Source: Litchfieldella rifensis (GTDB lineage Bacteria > Pseudomonadota > Gammaproteobacteria > Pseudomonadales > Halomonadaceae). From it: a stretch of DNA of 64,000 bases. Within the stretch, counting starts at the first letter, position 1. The number at the start of each line of letters is the position of its first letter. A program made the position numbers and the translations under genes. The notes beneath the pieces are model-generated. The model was given only the letters and a program-made list of their open reading frames with translations, made no database searches and was not told the origin of the DNA. The stretch spans positions 13,299 through 77,298 of the forward strand of contig NZ_JBHRUG010000049.1 in assembly GCF_042646605.1 (NCBI RefSeq). The letters run 5' to 3'. This document shows, one piece after another, positions 7,461-19,224 of this stretch.

Positions 7461-9023
7461 ATGCGCCTCAAGTTTCACTGTCAGAACCGTATCGGTATTC
7501 TGCGCGATATCGTCTCTCACTTCGCCGACTACGGCGTGAATGTCGCCCGTGGTGAAGTCGGTGGCGATCACGGCAACACCATCTACCTGCATCTGCCGCA
7601 CCTGCTCAATGCCCAACTGGCGACCCTCCGCCCGACCCTGGAGACCATCCCCGGCGTGTTCAGCGTCAAGCGTGTCAGCCTGATGCCCAGCGAGCGCCGG
7701 CACCTGGAGCTCGATGCATTGCTGTCGTCGCTTTCCGAGCCCGTGATGTCGATCGACATGGAGGGCCATATCGTTGCCGCCAACCGCGCGGCGGGGCAGA
7801 TGCTTGGCGTGCGTGTCGATGAGGTCCCGGGGCTGTCGCTGGATCGCTACCTGCCCGATCTCGACCTGCCCGAACTCGTCCGTCGCAACAATGCCCGGGT
7901 CAACGGCCTGCGCTTGAAACTCAAGGGTGCCACCTACCTGGCGGATATCTCGCCATTGCACAGCGAGAATGACGACGATGTGGCCTCGCTGGCCGGGGCC
8001 GTGGTCACCCTGCATCGTGCCGATCGCATCGGTGAGCGTATCTACCATGTACAACGCCAGGAACTGCGTGGCTTCGAAGCCATCTTCCAGTCGAGCCCCC
8101 GGCTCGCCGAGCTGATTCGTGAGGCCCGGCGCATGGCGCCCCTTGACGCTCCGCTGCTGATCGAAGGCGAAACCGGCACCGGCAAGGAGCTGCTGGCGCG
8201 GGCCTGTCATCTGGCCAGCCCGCGTGGGCAGGCGCCGTTCATGGCGCTCAACTGCGCCGGGCTGCCCGAATCCATGGCCGAAACCGAACTGTTCGGCTAT
8301 GCCCCCGGGGCCTTCGAAGGGGCCCGCCCCGAAGGCAAGCTGGGACTGCTGGAACTCACCGCCGGGGGCACCATCTTTCTCGACGAGGTCGGTGAGATGA
8401 GTCCCCGGCTACAGGTCAAGCTGCTGCGTTTCCTGCAGGACGGCGGCTTTCGCCGCGTGGGTAGTGACGAGGAAACCTACCTGGACGTGCGGGTGATCTG
8501 TGCCACCCAGCAGGACCTGCCGGCGTTGTGTACGGCCGGCCATTTCCGCCAGGATCTCTATCACCGCCTGAATGTGCTCTCGGTCCAGGTGCCGCCGCTG
8601 CGCGATTGCCTGGATGGCATCGAGGAGCTGGCCAATCATTTCATCGACCGCGCGTCGCGTCAGATCGGTTGTCCCTTGCCCAGGCTCTCGCCTGCTGCAC
8701 TGGCGAGGCTCTCGGCCTATCACTGGCCGGGCAACGTGCGCCAACTCGAGAACGTATTGTTCCAGGCAGTGTCGCTGTGCGAGGGTGGCTCGATCGAGCC
8801 GTCGCACCTGCGCCTGCCGGATGTAGGCCAGGCACCTGGACTCGCCGGTATCGATATGGATGCCAGCCTGGCCGATATCATGGGCGAAGTGGAAAGGCGT
8901 GTACTGGCGGCGCTCTATCCTCGCTATCCTTCCAGCCGCCTGTTGGGCCGGCGCCTGGGCGTGTCGCATACCACCATCGCCAACAAGCTGAAACGTCACG
9001 GGATCGGTGACGAGGGAGGCTGA
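7461..9023 (+). CDS. phhR: TyrR/PhhR-family aromatic amino acid transcriptional regulator
   Basis: Aromatic-amino-acid-responsive regulator, 520 aa. Order of domains: ACT-like N-terminus (about 1-75, MRLKFHCQNRIGILRD), PAS (about 80-190), AAA+ domain with Walker A GETGTGKE and Walker B GTIFLDEVGE, then a C-terminal Fis-type helix-turn-helix (LLGRRLGVSHTTIANKLKRHGI). The sigma-54 contact loop, canonically GAFTGA, reads GAFEGA, so it probably acts on sigma-70 promoters like TyrR and P. putida PhhR. The open frame reaches a TTG at 7428, but the ATG at 7461 matches the family N-terminus. It is divergent from phhABC and is the likely reader of the boxes before phhA and hppD. Confidence 0.93.
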   Translation: MRLKFHCQNRIGILRDIVSHFADYGVNVARGEVGGDHGNTIYLHLPHLLNAQLATLRPTLETIPGVFSVKRVSLMPSERRHLELDALLSSLSEPVMSIDMEGHIVAANRAAGQMLGVRVDEVPGLSLDRYLPDLDLPELVRRNNARVNGLRLKLKGATYLADISPLHSENDDDVASLAGAVVTLHRADRIGERIYHVQRQELRGFEAIFQSSPRLAELIREARRMAPLDAPLLIEGETGTGKELLARACHLASPRGQAPFMALNCAGLPESMAETELFGYAPGAFEGARPEGKLGLLELTAGGTIFLDEVGEMSPRLQVKLLRFLQDGGFRRVGSDEETYLDVRVICATQQDLPALCTAGHFRQDLYHRLNVLSVQVPPLRDCLDGIEELANHFIDRASRQIGCPLPRLSPAALARLSAYHWPGNVRQLENVLFQAVSLCEGGSIEPSHLRLPDVGQAPGLAGIDMDASLADIMGEVERRVLAALYPRYPSSRLLGRRLGVSHTTIANKLKRHGIGDEGG

Positions 9024-9024
9024 T

Positions 9025-9645
9025 ATGCTCGCCGGTCGACGACAGTTGCCGCTGTGGCTCAAGCTCGCTTTCAGTCTGTGGATCCTGTTCTGGGCGCCGA
9101 CTTACGTGGTGTTGATCGGTGCTCAGAACTTCTTCTGGCTGTGCGATCTGGCCAACTTCCTGCTCCTGGTAGGGTTGTGGACCGAGAGTCGGCGCCTGTT
9201 GTCGATGCAGTTGCTCTCGGTGCTGCTGGTAGGCGTCCTGTGGGCGGTGGACGTCGGTACCGCGCTGGTGACCGGCGTGCATCCCATCGGTGGCACCGAG
9301 TACATGTTCGACCCCGGCCATCCGCCCGTGACGCGGGCGTTGTCGCTTTTCCACCTGATTCTGCCGATCGTCGCCGTGTTCGCGGTCTCGCGGCTGGGCT
9401 ATGACCGTCCGGCCATTTTCTGGCAGACCGCGTTGACCTGGCTGGTGATTCCCCTGAGCTATGTCTTCACCGACCCAGAACGCAATATCAACTGGGTACA
9501 GGGACCCTTCGGTCAACCCCAGGACAGCCTGGATCCACTGGTCTACCTGGTCGGCCTGATGCTGTTGTGGCCGCTGGTGATCTATTTGCCGGTCCATCTG
9601 CTGCTGATCGGCCTGCAGCATTGGCGCGTCCGCCATCGCCAGTGA
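9025..9645 (+). CDS. Multi-pass membrane protein of unknown function
   Basis: 206 aa with about six hydrophobic segments (roughly residues 8-28, 32-50, 57-82, 100-122, 128-150 and 172-195), a FWLCDLANFLLL segment and a conserved-looking loop TDPERNINWVQGPFG between the last helices. I do not recognise a named family; it could be a small permease-like or scaffold protein. The ATG is 6 nt behind GGGAGG and 1 nt after the phhR stop, so it is almost certainly co-transcribed with phhR. Whether it acts in aromatic amino acid metabolism is unknown. Confidence 0.7.
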   Translation: MLAGRRQLPLWLKLAFSLWILFWAPTYVVLIGAQNFFWLCDLANFLLLVGLWTESRRLLSMQLLSVLLVGVLWAVDVGTALVTGVHPIGGTEYMFDPGHPPVTRALSLFHLILPIVAVFAVSRLGYDRPAIFWQTALTWLVIPLSYVFTDPERNINWVQGPFGQPQDSLDPLVYLVGLMLLWPLVIYLPVHLLLIGLQHWRVRHRQ

Positions 9646-9779
9646 GCCTGCCGCAATCGTCCCCGGCGCGCGAGAGGCGGTCCCAGACCTTCTGCTATCG
9701 TCTGAGTTTGTGACAGTGCCGGCCCTACATGGCCTAGTATGTGAAAGGTGCAAAGCCACCCGGCAGGGGTAACGACACC

Positions 9780-12700
9780 ATGCGATACCCGGCAGGTAAA
9801 TCCAGCGAGGGCCGCCACCTTGGGCCTCGCGCCGGCTATGCCAACTGCGGCGTTGGCGCCGTGATCAACGTGCACGGCGAAGCGACACATGGCCTGATCG
9901 AGGACGGCTTGCGCATGCTGCGCAACCTCGATCACCGCGGGGCGCGTGGCGCCGAGGAAAACACCGGGGACGGTGCCGGAATGCTGCTACAGGTGCCGCA
10001 CCGCTTTTTCGCCGCCGCCATCCCCGGCCTACCCAGTGCCGGCAGCTATGGCGTTGGTCAGCTCTTTCTTCCCCAGGACAAGGCGCAACGCTCCGCCATC
10101 AAGCGGCTGATGACGTCGGTCATCGATGCCCTGGGATACCGCCTACTCGCCTGGCGTCGTGTGCCCACCGATAACCGCGGCCTGGGGCGAACCGCGCTGG
10201 ACTCCGAACCCGTGGTCGAACAGTGCTTCGTGGCCCCCAGGCAGGCCATGTCGCCAGTGGCATTCGATGTCGGCCTCTACGTCCTGCGCTGCGAAATCCA
10301 GAATCGCGTGCGCGAGCGGGCACTGGGCGGCGAGGGGGCCAGCCTGTTCTACATCTGCAGCCTGGACCGGCGACGCATCGTCTACAAGGGGTTGCTGACC
10401 TGTGCCCAACTGGCCAGCTACTACCCGGACCTGAGCGATTCGAGGGTGGAAAGCGCGCTGGTGCTGGTGCACTCGCGTTTCTCTACCAACACCCTGGGGG
10501 CCTGGGAGTTGGCACATCCCTATCGCAGCCTGGTCCACAATGGCGAGTTCAATACGCTACTCGGCAATGTCAATTGGATGCGAGCACGGGAACCCCTGCT
10601 GGCAAGCGAACGCTTCGGTGCCGATATCGAGCGGATTCGTCCAGTTCTTGCCGAAGACGACCAGAGCGATTCCGCCGATTTCGACCACGTCCTGGAACTG
10701 CTGCTGGTCGGTGGCCGCTCGCTGCCCCATGCATTGCGCATGCTGATTCCCGAGGCCTGGGAAAAGGACGCAGCGATGGCCCCGGAACGCCGCGCCTTCT
10801 ATGACTATCATTCCACCCTCATGGAGCCGTGGGACGGGCCGGCGCTGGTAGTGGCCTCGGATGGCGACGCGGTCGGCGCGGTCATCGACCGTAACGGCCT
10901 GCGCCCCTGTCGCTACTGCCTGACCCGCGACGACAAGCTGATCATGGCCAGCGAGAGCGGCACGCTGGACACCGACTTCGGTGAGATCGTGATGCAGGGA
11001 CGACTGCGCCCGGGCCAGCTCTTTTTCGCCGATACCCGCGAAGGGCGCATCGTGCCCGAGGCGGAGGTTTTCCAGCGCCTGACCGGTGCCGCTCCCTATG
11101 CCGACTGGCTGGCTCAGCACCGGCTCAAGCTCGCCGACCTGGTCGATGAAACTGCCGAGCCCGTCATCAGCGCACTCGATCCGGCCACGCTCGACGCCCA
11201 TCAATGTGCCTTCGGCTACACGCTCGAGGGCCTGCGTGTGCTGCTGGCGCCGATGGCCGAGTCTGGCAAGGATCCACTGGGCGCGATGGGCAACGACACC
11301 CCGCTGGCGGCCCTGTCGGCGCAGCGCAAGCCGTTATTCGCCTACTTCCACCAGCTCTTCGCTCAGGTCACCAACCCGCCGCTGGATTACCTGCGCGAGG
11401 CGCTGGTCACTTCGCTGAGCGGCCACCTTGGCCATCAGCGCAATCTATTGGGCCAGACGCCCGAGCACTGTCGCCAGTTGCTGATCGACAGTCCTATCCT
11501 CGACGATCGGGAGTTCGCCGCCCTGGCCGGACTCGATCTTGATGGGCTGCACGTGCACGAGATCGATACCACCTATTCCCCCGGCCAGGGGATGGCCTCG
11601 GTCATCGAGCGGCTCCGTCGCGACGCCGAAGCCGCTGTCGATGCCGGCGCCACCCTCGTGATCCTCGACGACCATCGGGTAGGGCCGCAGCGGGTGGCCG
11701 TGCCCGCGCTGCTGGTGGTTGGTGCCGTCCACCATGGCCTGATCCGGGCCGGCAAGCGCAGCCGAGTGTCGCTGGTGTTGCGCAGTGGCGAGCCCTATGC
11801 GGTGCATCACTACTGCACTCTGGTGGGGTATGGCGCCGATGCCATTTATCCGTGGCTGGCCTACCGCAGCCTCGAACATCTGCAGGTCGAGGGCACGCTC
11901 ACCGGCGTCGAGAGCAGCGCCGCGGCGCGCCATGCCTATCGACTTGCCATCGAGGACGGCTTGCTCAAGGTCATGGCCAAGATGGGCATTTCCACCCTGG
12001 AGAGCTACAAGGGCGCGCAGATCTTCGAGTGCATCGGTCTGGACCAAGCGCTGGTCGATGAGTGTTTTGCCGGCACCCCGGGGCACATCCCGGGCGTCGG
12101 ACTGGACACCATCGAAGACGAGACCGAGCAGGCCCATGCCGTCGCCTACAGCGACCGTATCGCCGGTAACCTGCAACTGTTGCAGGGTGGCGACTTCTAC
12201 TGGCGGCGCGATGGCGAATGGCACCAGTGGAATCCCCGCACCATCGGCTATCTGCAGCAGGCGGCCCGTCACAACGACGTCGTGAGCTACCGGCGCTTCG
12301 CCGAGGCCGTCAACGACCAGAGCCGCTGTCTGCAGACGTTGCGTGGCCTGCTCGACTTCGACATCGAGCCACAACGCTCGATTCCGCTCGAGCGAGTCGA
12401 GCCGACCGAGTCGATTCTCAAGCGTTTCGGCACCGGTTCGATGTCGTTCGGCGCCCTGTCGCGCGAGGCCCACGAAGTCATGGCGATCGCCATGAACCGC
12501 ATCGGCGGCAAGGCCGGTAGTGGGGAGGGCGGGGAACAGGTCGAGCGCTTCGGCACCGAGGCCGAGAACTCGATGAAGCAGTGCGCCTCGGGGCGCTTCG
12601 GGGTCACCGCACACTACCTGGCGAGTGCTCGTCAGATCGAGATCAAGATGGCCCAGGGCGCCAAGCCGGGCGAGGGCGGCGAACTGCCCGGCGGCAAGGT

Positions 12701-14318
12701 CGATGCGGCGATCGCCGAAGTGCGTTTCACGGTGCCGGGGGTCGGGCTGATCTCGCCGCCGCCGCACCACGACATCTATTCGATCGAGGACCTGGCCCAG
12801 TTGATCCACGATCTCAAGTGCGCCAACCCGGAGGCGGAGGTCCACGTCAAGCTGGTCTCCAAGGCCAATGTCGGCACCATCGCCGCCGGCGTCGCCAAGG
12901 CGCGCGCCGATGCGGTGCTGATCTCCGGCGATGCCGGTGGCACCGGGGCGGCCAAGAAGACCTCGATCAAGCATACGGGGACACCGTGGGAATTGGGGTT
13001 GGCCGAGACCCATCGGGTGCTGATGGCCAACAACCTGCGCTCGCGCATCACCGTGCGTACCGACGGTGGCATGAAGACCGGGCGCGACGTGGCGATGGCC
13101 GCGCTGTTGGGGGCCGAGGAGTTCGGTTTCGGCACCGCGCCGATGGTCGTCGTCGGTTGCCTGCTGCTGCGCAAGTGCCACTGCAATACCTGTTCGGTCG
13201 GCGTGGCGACCCAGGATCCCCGATTGCGCGAGCGCTTCGATGGCGAGGCCGAGCACATCATCAATTATCTGCGCTTCGTCGCCGAGGAACTGCGCGAGAT
13301 CATGGCCGCGCTTGGCTTCGTGTCGATCCGCGAGATGGTGGGGCGTGTCGATCGCCTGCGCCCACGAGAGGTGGCGCACCCCAGGGGCATCATGCTGGAC
13401 GCCGGCGCGCTGCTGACCCGGGTGGAATCGTCCGATACCCCCTACAAGATACGCGAGCAGAACCACCAGCTCGACGACAAGCTCGATCAGCGCCTGATGG
13501 CCCAGGCGGCGCCAGCACTCAAAGAGGGTAGGCCAGTACGTATCGACACCACGGTATGCAATCGGGATCGCAGCGTCGGCACCTTGCTGTCGTCGGCGCT
13601 GGTCAAGCGCTATGCGCCGACCATGCCGGCCGACGATACCCTGCGCATCCATCTGCAGGGAACGGCCGGCCAGAGCTTCGGCGCCTTCGTCGCCCGGGGC
13701 ATCAGCCTGCACTTGACCGGTGACGCCAACGACTATCTCGGCAAGGGCCTGTCGGGCGGCCGGATCAGCGTGCGCACCCCGCCGGAGGCCGGCTATGCCG
13801 CGGCCGACAACGTCATCATCGGCAATGTCGCACTGTTCGGTGCCACCAGCGGCGAGGCCTACATCAACGGCCTGGCCGGCGAGCGCTTCTGTGTGCGCAA
13901 TTCGGGAGCACTGGCCGTGGTCGAGGGTGTCGGCGATCATGGCTGCGAGTACATGACCGGTGGCGTGGCACTGATTCTGGGCCCGTGTGGCAAGAACTTC
14001 GCCGCCGGCATGAGTGGTGGCGAGGCCTACCTGCTCGACGAGCAGGGTGACCTGGCCGAGCGGGTCAATGCCGAGCGGGTCGGGCTGGAAGCCGTGGAGG
14101 ATGCGCGCGACATCGCCCTGGTGCAACGCCTGCTGGAAAATCACTATGCCTACACCGGCAGCCATCGCGCCCGGACACTGCTCGATGATTGGCCTGCCAC
14201 CCTGGCGCGGCTGGTCAAGGTGGTGCCCGAGGCCTATGCCGAGGTAGTCAGCCGCGAGCTGGCCGAGGGGCGGGATATTCGCGTCGTACCGCCGACCGCG
14301 GCCCAGGAGGTTGCCTGA
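9780..14318 (+). CDS. gltB: Glutamate synthase (NADPH) large subunit
   Basis: Large subunit of GOGAT, making two glutamates from glutamine and 2-oxoglutarate. About 1,512 aa from this start. Layout: class II glutamine amidotransferase with the nucleophile Cys at residue 23 (NCGVG; normally exposed by processing) and HRGARG; central domain; FMN/2-oxoglutarate barrel (GTGSMSFGALSREAHE, ISGDAGGTGAAKKTSIKHTG); 3Fe-4S cluster CLLLRKCHCNTC; C-terminal GXGXG beta-helix. A GTG at 9741 is in frame, but a -10-like TAGTAT (9735-9740) abuts it, which would place transcription start beyond it; the ATG at 9780 is therefore preferred with moderate certainty. It overlaps gltD by 1 nt. Confidence 0.96.
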   Translation: MRYPAGKSSEGRHLGPRAGYANCGVGAVINVHGEATHGLIEDGLRMLRNLDHRGARGAEENTGDGAGMLLQVPHRFFAAAIPGLPSAGSYGVGQLFLPQDKAQRSAIKRLMTSVIDALGYRLLAWRRVPTDNRGLGRTALDSEPVVEQCFVAPRQAMSPVAFDVGLYVLRCEIQNRVRERALGGEGASLFYICSLDRRRIVYKGLLTCAQLASYYPDLSDSRVESALVLVHSRFSTNTLGAWELAHPYRSLVHNGEFNTLLGNVNWMRAREPLLASERFGADIERIRPVLAEDDQSDSADFDHVLELLLVGGRSLPHALRMLIPEAWEKDAAMAPERRAFYDYHSTLMEPWDGPALVVASDGDAVGAVIDRNGLRPCRYCLTRDDKLIMASESGTLDTDFGEIVMQGRLRPGQLFFADTREGRIVPEAEVFQRLTGAAPYADWLAQHRLKLADLVDETAEPVISALDPATLDAHQCAFGYTLEGLRVLLAPMAESGKDPLGAMGNDTPLAALSAQRKPLFAYFHQLFAQVTNPPLDYLREALVTSLSGHLGHQRNLLGQTPEHCRQLLIDSPILDDREFAALAGLDLDGLHVHEIDTTYSPGQGMASVIERLRRDAEAAVDAGATLVILDDHRVGPQRVAVPALLVVGAVHHGLIRAGKRSRVSLVLRSGEPYAVHHYCTLVGYGADAIYPWLAYRSLEHLQVEGTLTGVESSAAARHAYRLAIEDGLLKVMAKMGISTLESYKGAQIFECIGLDQALVDECFAGTPGHIPGVGLDTIEDETEQAHAVAYSDRIAGNLQLLQGGDFYWRRDGEWHQWNPRTIGYLQQAARHNDVVSYRRFAEAVNDQSRCLQTLRGLLDFDIEPQRSIPLERVEPTESILKRFGTGSMSFGALSREAHEVMAIAMNRIGGKAGSGEGGEQVERFGTEAENSMKQCASGRFGVTAHYLASARQIEIKMAQGAKPGEGGELPGGKVDAAIAEVRFTVPGVGLISPPPHHDIYSIEDLAQLIHDLKCANPEAEVHVKLVSKANVGTIAAGVAKARADAVLISGDAGGTGAAKKTSIKHTGTPWELGLAETHRVLMANNLRSRITVRTDGGMKTGRDVAMAALLGAEEFGFGTAPMVVVGCLLLRKCHCNTCSVGVATQDPRLRERFDGEAEHIINYLRFVAEELREIMAALGFVSIREMVGRVDRLRPREVAHPRGIMLDAGALLTRVESSDTPYKIREQNHQLDDKLDQRLMAQAAPALKEGRPVRIDTTVCNRDRSVGTLLSSALVKRYAPTMPADDTLRIHLQGTAGQSFGAFVARGISLHLTGDANDYLGKGLSGGRISVRTPPEAGYAAADNVIIGNVALFGATSGEAYINGLAGERFCVRNSGALAVVEGVGDHGCEYMTGGVALILGPCGKNFAAGMSGGEAYLLDEQGDLAERVNAERVGLEAVEDARDIALVQRLLENHYAYTGSHRARTLLDDWPATLARLVKVVPEAYAEVVSRELAEGRDIRVVPPTAAQEVA

Positions 14319-15762
14319 TGGACGAGAACCATCCCGACGGCTTTCTCAGACATCCGCGCGAGCCGATCGGCAAGCGCGACCCGCACGAGCGTATCGGCGA
14401 CTATCGTGAGATCTATGCGCCGAGCTGGCAGGACGAGCATCTGCAACGCCAGGGCGAGCGCTGCATGGATTGCGGCGTGCCGACCTGCATGGGCGGCTGT
14501 CCCATCGGCAACCTGATCCCCGAGTGGAACGATCTGGTGGTGCGCGGTCGCTGGCGCGAGGCCTTGGCGCGACTGCATGCTACCAACAATTTCCCGGAGT
14601 TCACCGGTTATACCTGCCCCGCACCCTGCGAGCCGGCCTGCACGCTGGCCTACAACGCCGATGCCGTGACCATCAAGAGCCTCGAACGAGCGATCGTCGA
14701 CAGGGGCTGGGAAATGGGTTGGATCCGTCCCGAGTCACCGGCACAGCGAACCGGCAAGCGGGTAGCGGTGGTCGGCAGTGGCCCGGCGGGGCTGGCGTGT
14801 GCCCAGCAGCTCAACCGCGCCGGGCACACGGTGACGGTATTCGAACGCGACGAGGCGCTCGGCGGGCTGATGACCCTGGGCATCCCCGATTTCAAGTTCG
14901 CCAAGCATCAGGTCGAACGGCGCCTCGACCAACTGCGTGGGGAAGGCATCGAGTTTCGCACCGGGGTCGAAATCGGCCCTGCGATGTCATTGGCCCAGTT
15001 GCGCGAACGTTTCGATGCGGTGTGCCTGGCGATCGGTGCCCAGCAGCATCGCGATGTCACGGTGCCGGGGCGCGAGCTGGGGGGAATCCATTTCGGCATG
15101 CCCTACCTGACCGCCGAGAATCGTCGTCAGGCGGGCCGCGATGGCCTGGCGATCGACGCCCACGGCAAGCGAGTGGTGGTACTGGGCGGGGGCGACACCG
15201 GCGCCGATTGCGTGGCCACCGCTCACCGTCAGGGCGCGCTGGACGTGGCACAGATCAGCGTGCGCGAGCAGCCGCCGATGACACGCCCGGCCGACAACCC
15301 CTGGCCGTGGCAGCCGCGCACCTACGAACAGACCTATGCCTTGGAGGAGGGGGGCCGGGCGCTGTTCGCGCTCAATGTCACCGCCTTCGTCGATGACGAC
15401 GGTGATGGCGCCGTGGATGCCCTGGTCACCGAGCGCGTCAAGTGGACCCTCGATAGCCAGGGACGGCGCGTGGACAAGACGGTGCTCGAGGAGAATATCC
15501 GCATGGCCGCCGACCTGGTGCTGATCGCCATTGGCTTCCGGGGTGCCCAGGCCCAGGCGTTCGTCGACCAGGGGCTGACCCTTGCCGACAACGGCGCGTT
15601 GGCCACCGACGAGACCATGATGACCGATCTGGAGGGGGTCTTCGCCAGCGGCGATGCCCGCCGCGGAGCCTCGCTGGTGGTGTGGGCGATCGGCGAGGGA
15701 CGTGACGTCGCACGCCATATCGACACCTACCTGACGGGGGCATCGCGGCTGCCGCCGAGCCT

Positions 15763-17769
<2,007 letters not shown>

Positions 17770-17872
17770 GGGGGGTGGCACTCCATTGCCAGAACGAGAA
17801 TGCATCAGCATAGCGGTCGCGGCAGGGTGTTGTCTCACCGGGTGACCAAATGCAAACCGGCAAGCGCTAGGC

Positions 17873-18451
17873 ATGACGACCAGACAGCCCAGAACTTTCT
17901 CGCATATCGTCGGTTTCGACGATTGCCCCTTCCCGCGCGGCCATCGCGGCGACGTGCCCATCGTTGGCGTGATCTACTCCGGCCTCCGGCTGCAAGGCGT
18001 GGTTTCGGGCAAGGTGCGGCGCGATGGTGCCAACAGCACGCGCGAACTGACGCGCCTGGTGCGCGAATCCAAGTTCGCCGCGCATCTCCAACTCGTGCTG
18101 TTGCAGGGGGTGGCCCTGGCCGGCTTCAACGTGGTCGACGTGCCCCGGCTGCACGCGGCGCTGGGCATTCCGGTACTGGTCGTTGCCCGCCATGCGCCGC
18201 GCCGGGACGCCATGCGTCGGGCGTTGCTCGAGTGTATCCCCGGTGGCGCCCGCAAGTGGGCCCTGGTCGAGCGTCTCGGGGAGATGGAGCCGCTGGCGGG
18301 CGTTTACGTACAGCGCATGGGGCTCAGCCGTGAGGAGGCCGCCGCGGTATTGCACGAGACGTCGCTCAACGGTGTCATTCCCGAGCCACTGCGCACCGCG
18401 CATCTGATCGCCGGTGGTATTGCGACCGGAGAAAGCTCGGGACGCGCGTAA
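17873..18451 (+). CDS. DUF99 family protein (UPF0215)
   Basis: 192 aa, recognisable as DUF99 from HIVGFDDCPFPRG near the N-terminus, VPIVGVIYSGLRLQGVV, the central LVLLQGVALAGFNVVD and GIPVLVV. Members of this family share a fold with endonuclease V, but their function is unknown and no nuclease activity should be assumed. It starts 103 bp from the divergent recQ. The C-terminal part (LSREEAAAVLHETSLNGVIPEPLRTAHLIAGG) matches the family end, so the protein appears complete. Confidence 0.85.
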   Translation: MTTRQPRTFSHIVGFDDCPFPRGHRGDVPIVGVIYSGLRLQGVVSGKVRRDGANSTRELTRLVRESKFAAHLQLVLLQGVALAGFNVVDVPRLHAALGIPVLVVARHAPRRDAMRRALLECIPGGARKWALVERLGEMEPLAGVYVQRMGLSREEAAAVLHETSLNGVIPEPLRTAHLIAGGIATGESSGRA

Positions 18452-18548
18452 GAGGGCGATCTGCTGGAGTGAAGCGGCGGTCGCTAACTACACTCGAAGA
18501 ATAAGTAGGAGTGTCTTTTCATCTATCCGTGAAGAGGAGGAATCCCCT

Positions 18549-19208
18549 ATGGCTTCTTCCCGCACGAACGTCAAGCTGCAAGCCGCCGGGGTCGACCTCG
18601 AGGGCGATTTGATCGTGCCGGAGAACCCAGCGGGAATCGTGGCATTTGCCCACGGCAGCGGCAGTAGCCGCTTCAGCACTCGCAACCAGCAGGTGGCCCG
18701 CTACCTCAGTGAACAAGGGCTGGCCACCTTGCTGTTCGATCTGCTGACGGCGCAGGAAAACGAGATCGACGAGCGTACCCGTGAGCTGCGCTTCGATATC
18801 GAACTGATCGGCAAGCGCATGACCGGCGCCGTGGACTGGGTGGCGAAAGCGCAGGAGGCCCAGGGCCTGGATATCGGGCTGTTCGGTGCCAGTACCGGGG
18901 CGGCGGCCGCGTTGATCGCTGCCGCCGAACGACCGGACCAGGTCCGTGCGGTGGTCTCACGGGGAGGACGTCCGGACCTGGCCGGCGATTATCTGCCGGC
19001 GGTCAAGGCGCCGACGCTGATGCTGGTCGGCGGATGGGACGAGCCGGTGATCGATCTCAACGAACAGGCCCGGGAACGGATGCGGGCGATTTGCGATCTG
19101 GTCATCGTGCCCGGCGCGACCCACCTGTTCGAGGAGCCGGGCAAGCTGGATGAGGTGCAGGAGCACGCCGGCCGCTGGTTCCTCCAGCATCTCGCTGGCT
19201 CCTCATAG
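18549..19208 (+). CDS. Alpha/beta hydrolase of the dienelactone-hydrolase type
   Basis: 219 aa. An oxyanion-side AHGSGSSR loop near residue 35, the nucleophile elbow GASTG with Ser 115, a likely acid in GWDEPV (near 175) and the catalytic His in GATHLFEEPG (near 195) make a complete alpha/beta hydrolase triad. The substrate is unknown; such proteins are annotated as dienelactone hydrolase or phosphoribosyl-transferase-associated hydrolases. The frame is open from 18414, but MASSRTNVKLQAAGVDLEG at 18549 follows GAGGAGGA, the best ribosome site. The SDR gene follows after 16 bp, so the two probably form a unit. Confidence 0.85.
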   Translation: MASSRTNVKLQAAGVDLEGDLIVPENPAGIVAFAHGSGSSRFSTRNQQVARYLSEQGLATLLFDLLTAQENEIDERTRELRFDIELIGKRMTGAVDWVAKAQEAQGLDIGLFGASTGAAAALIAAAERPDQVRAVVSRGGRPDLAGDYLPAVKAPTLMLVGGWDEPVIDLNEQARERMRAICDLVIVPGATHLFEEPGKLDEVQEHAGRWFLQHLAGSS

Positions 19209-19224
19209 CGCAAGGAGACTCCGG

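Noticed and set aside
11445..14165. A 906-codon open frame on the strand opposite gltB
   Set aside because: It lies wholly within gltB, its translation is low-complexity His/Gln/Arg-rich with no recognisable domain, and long antisense frames are expected in GC-rich coding DNA.
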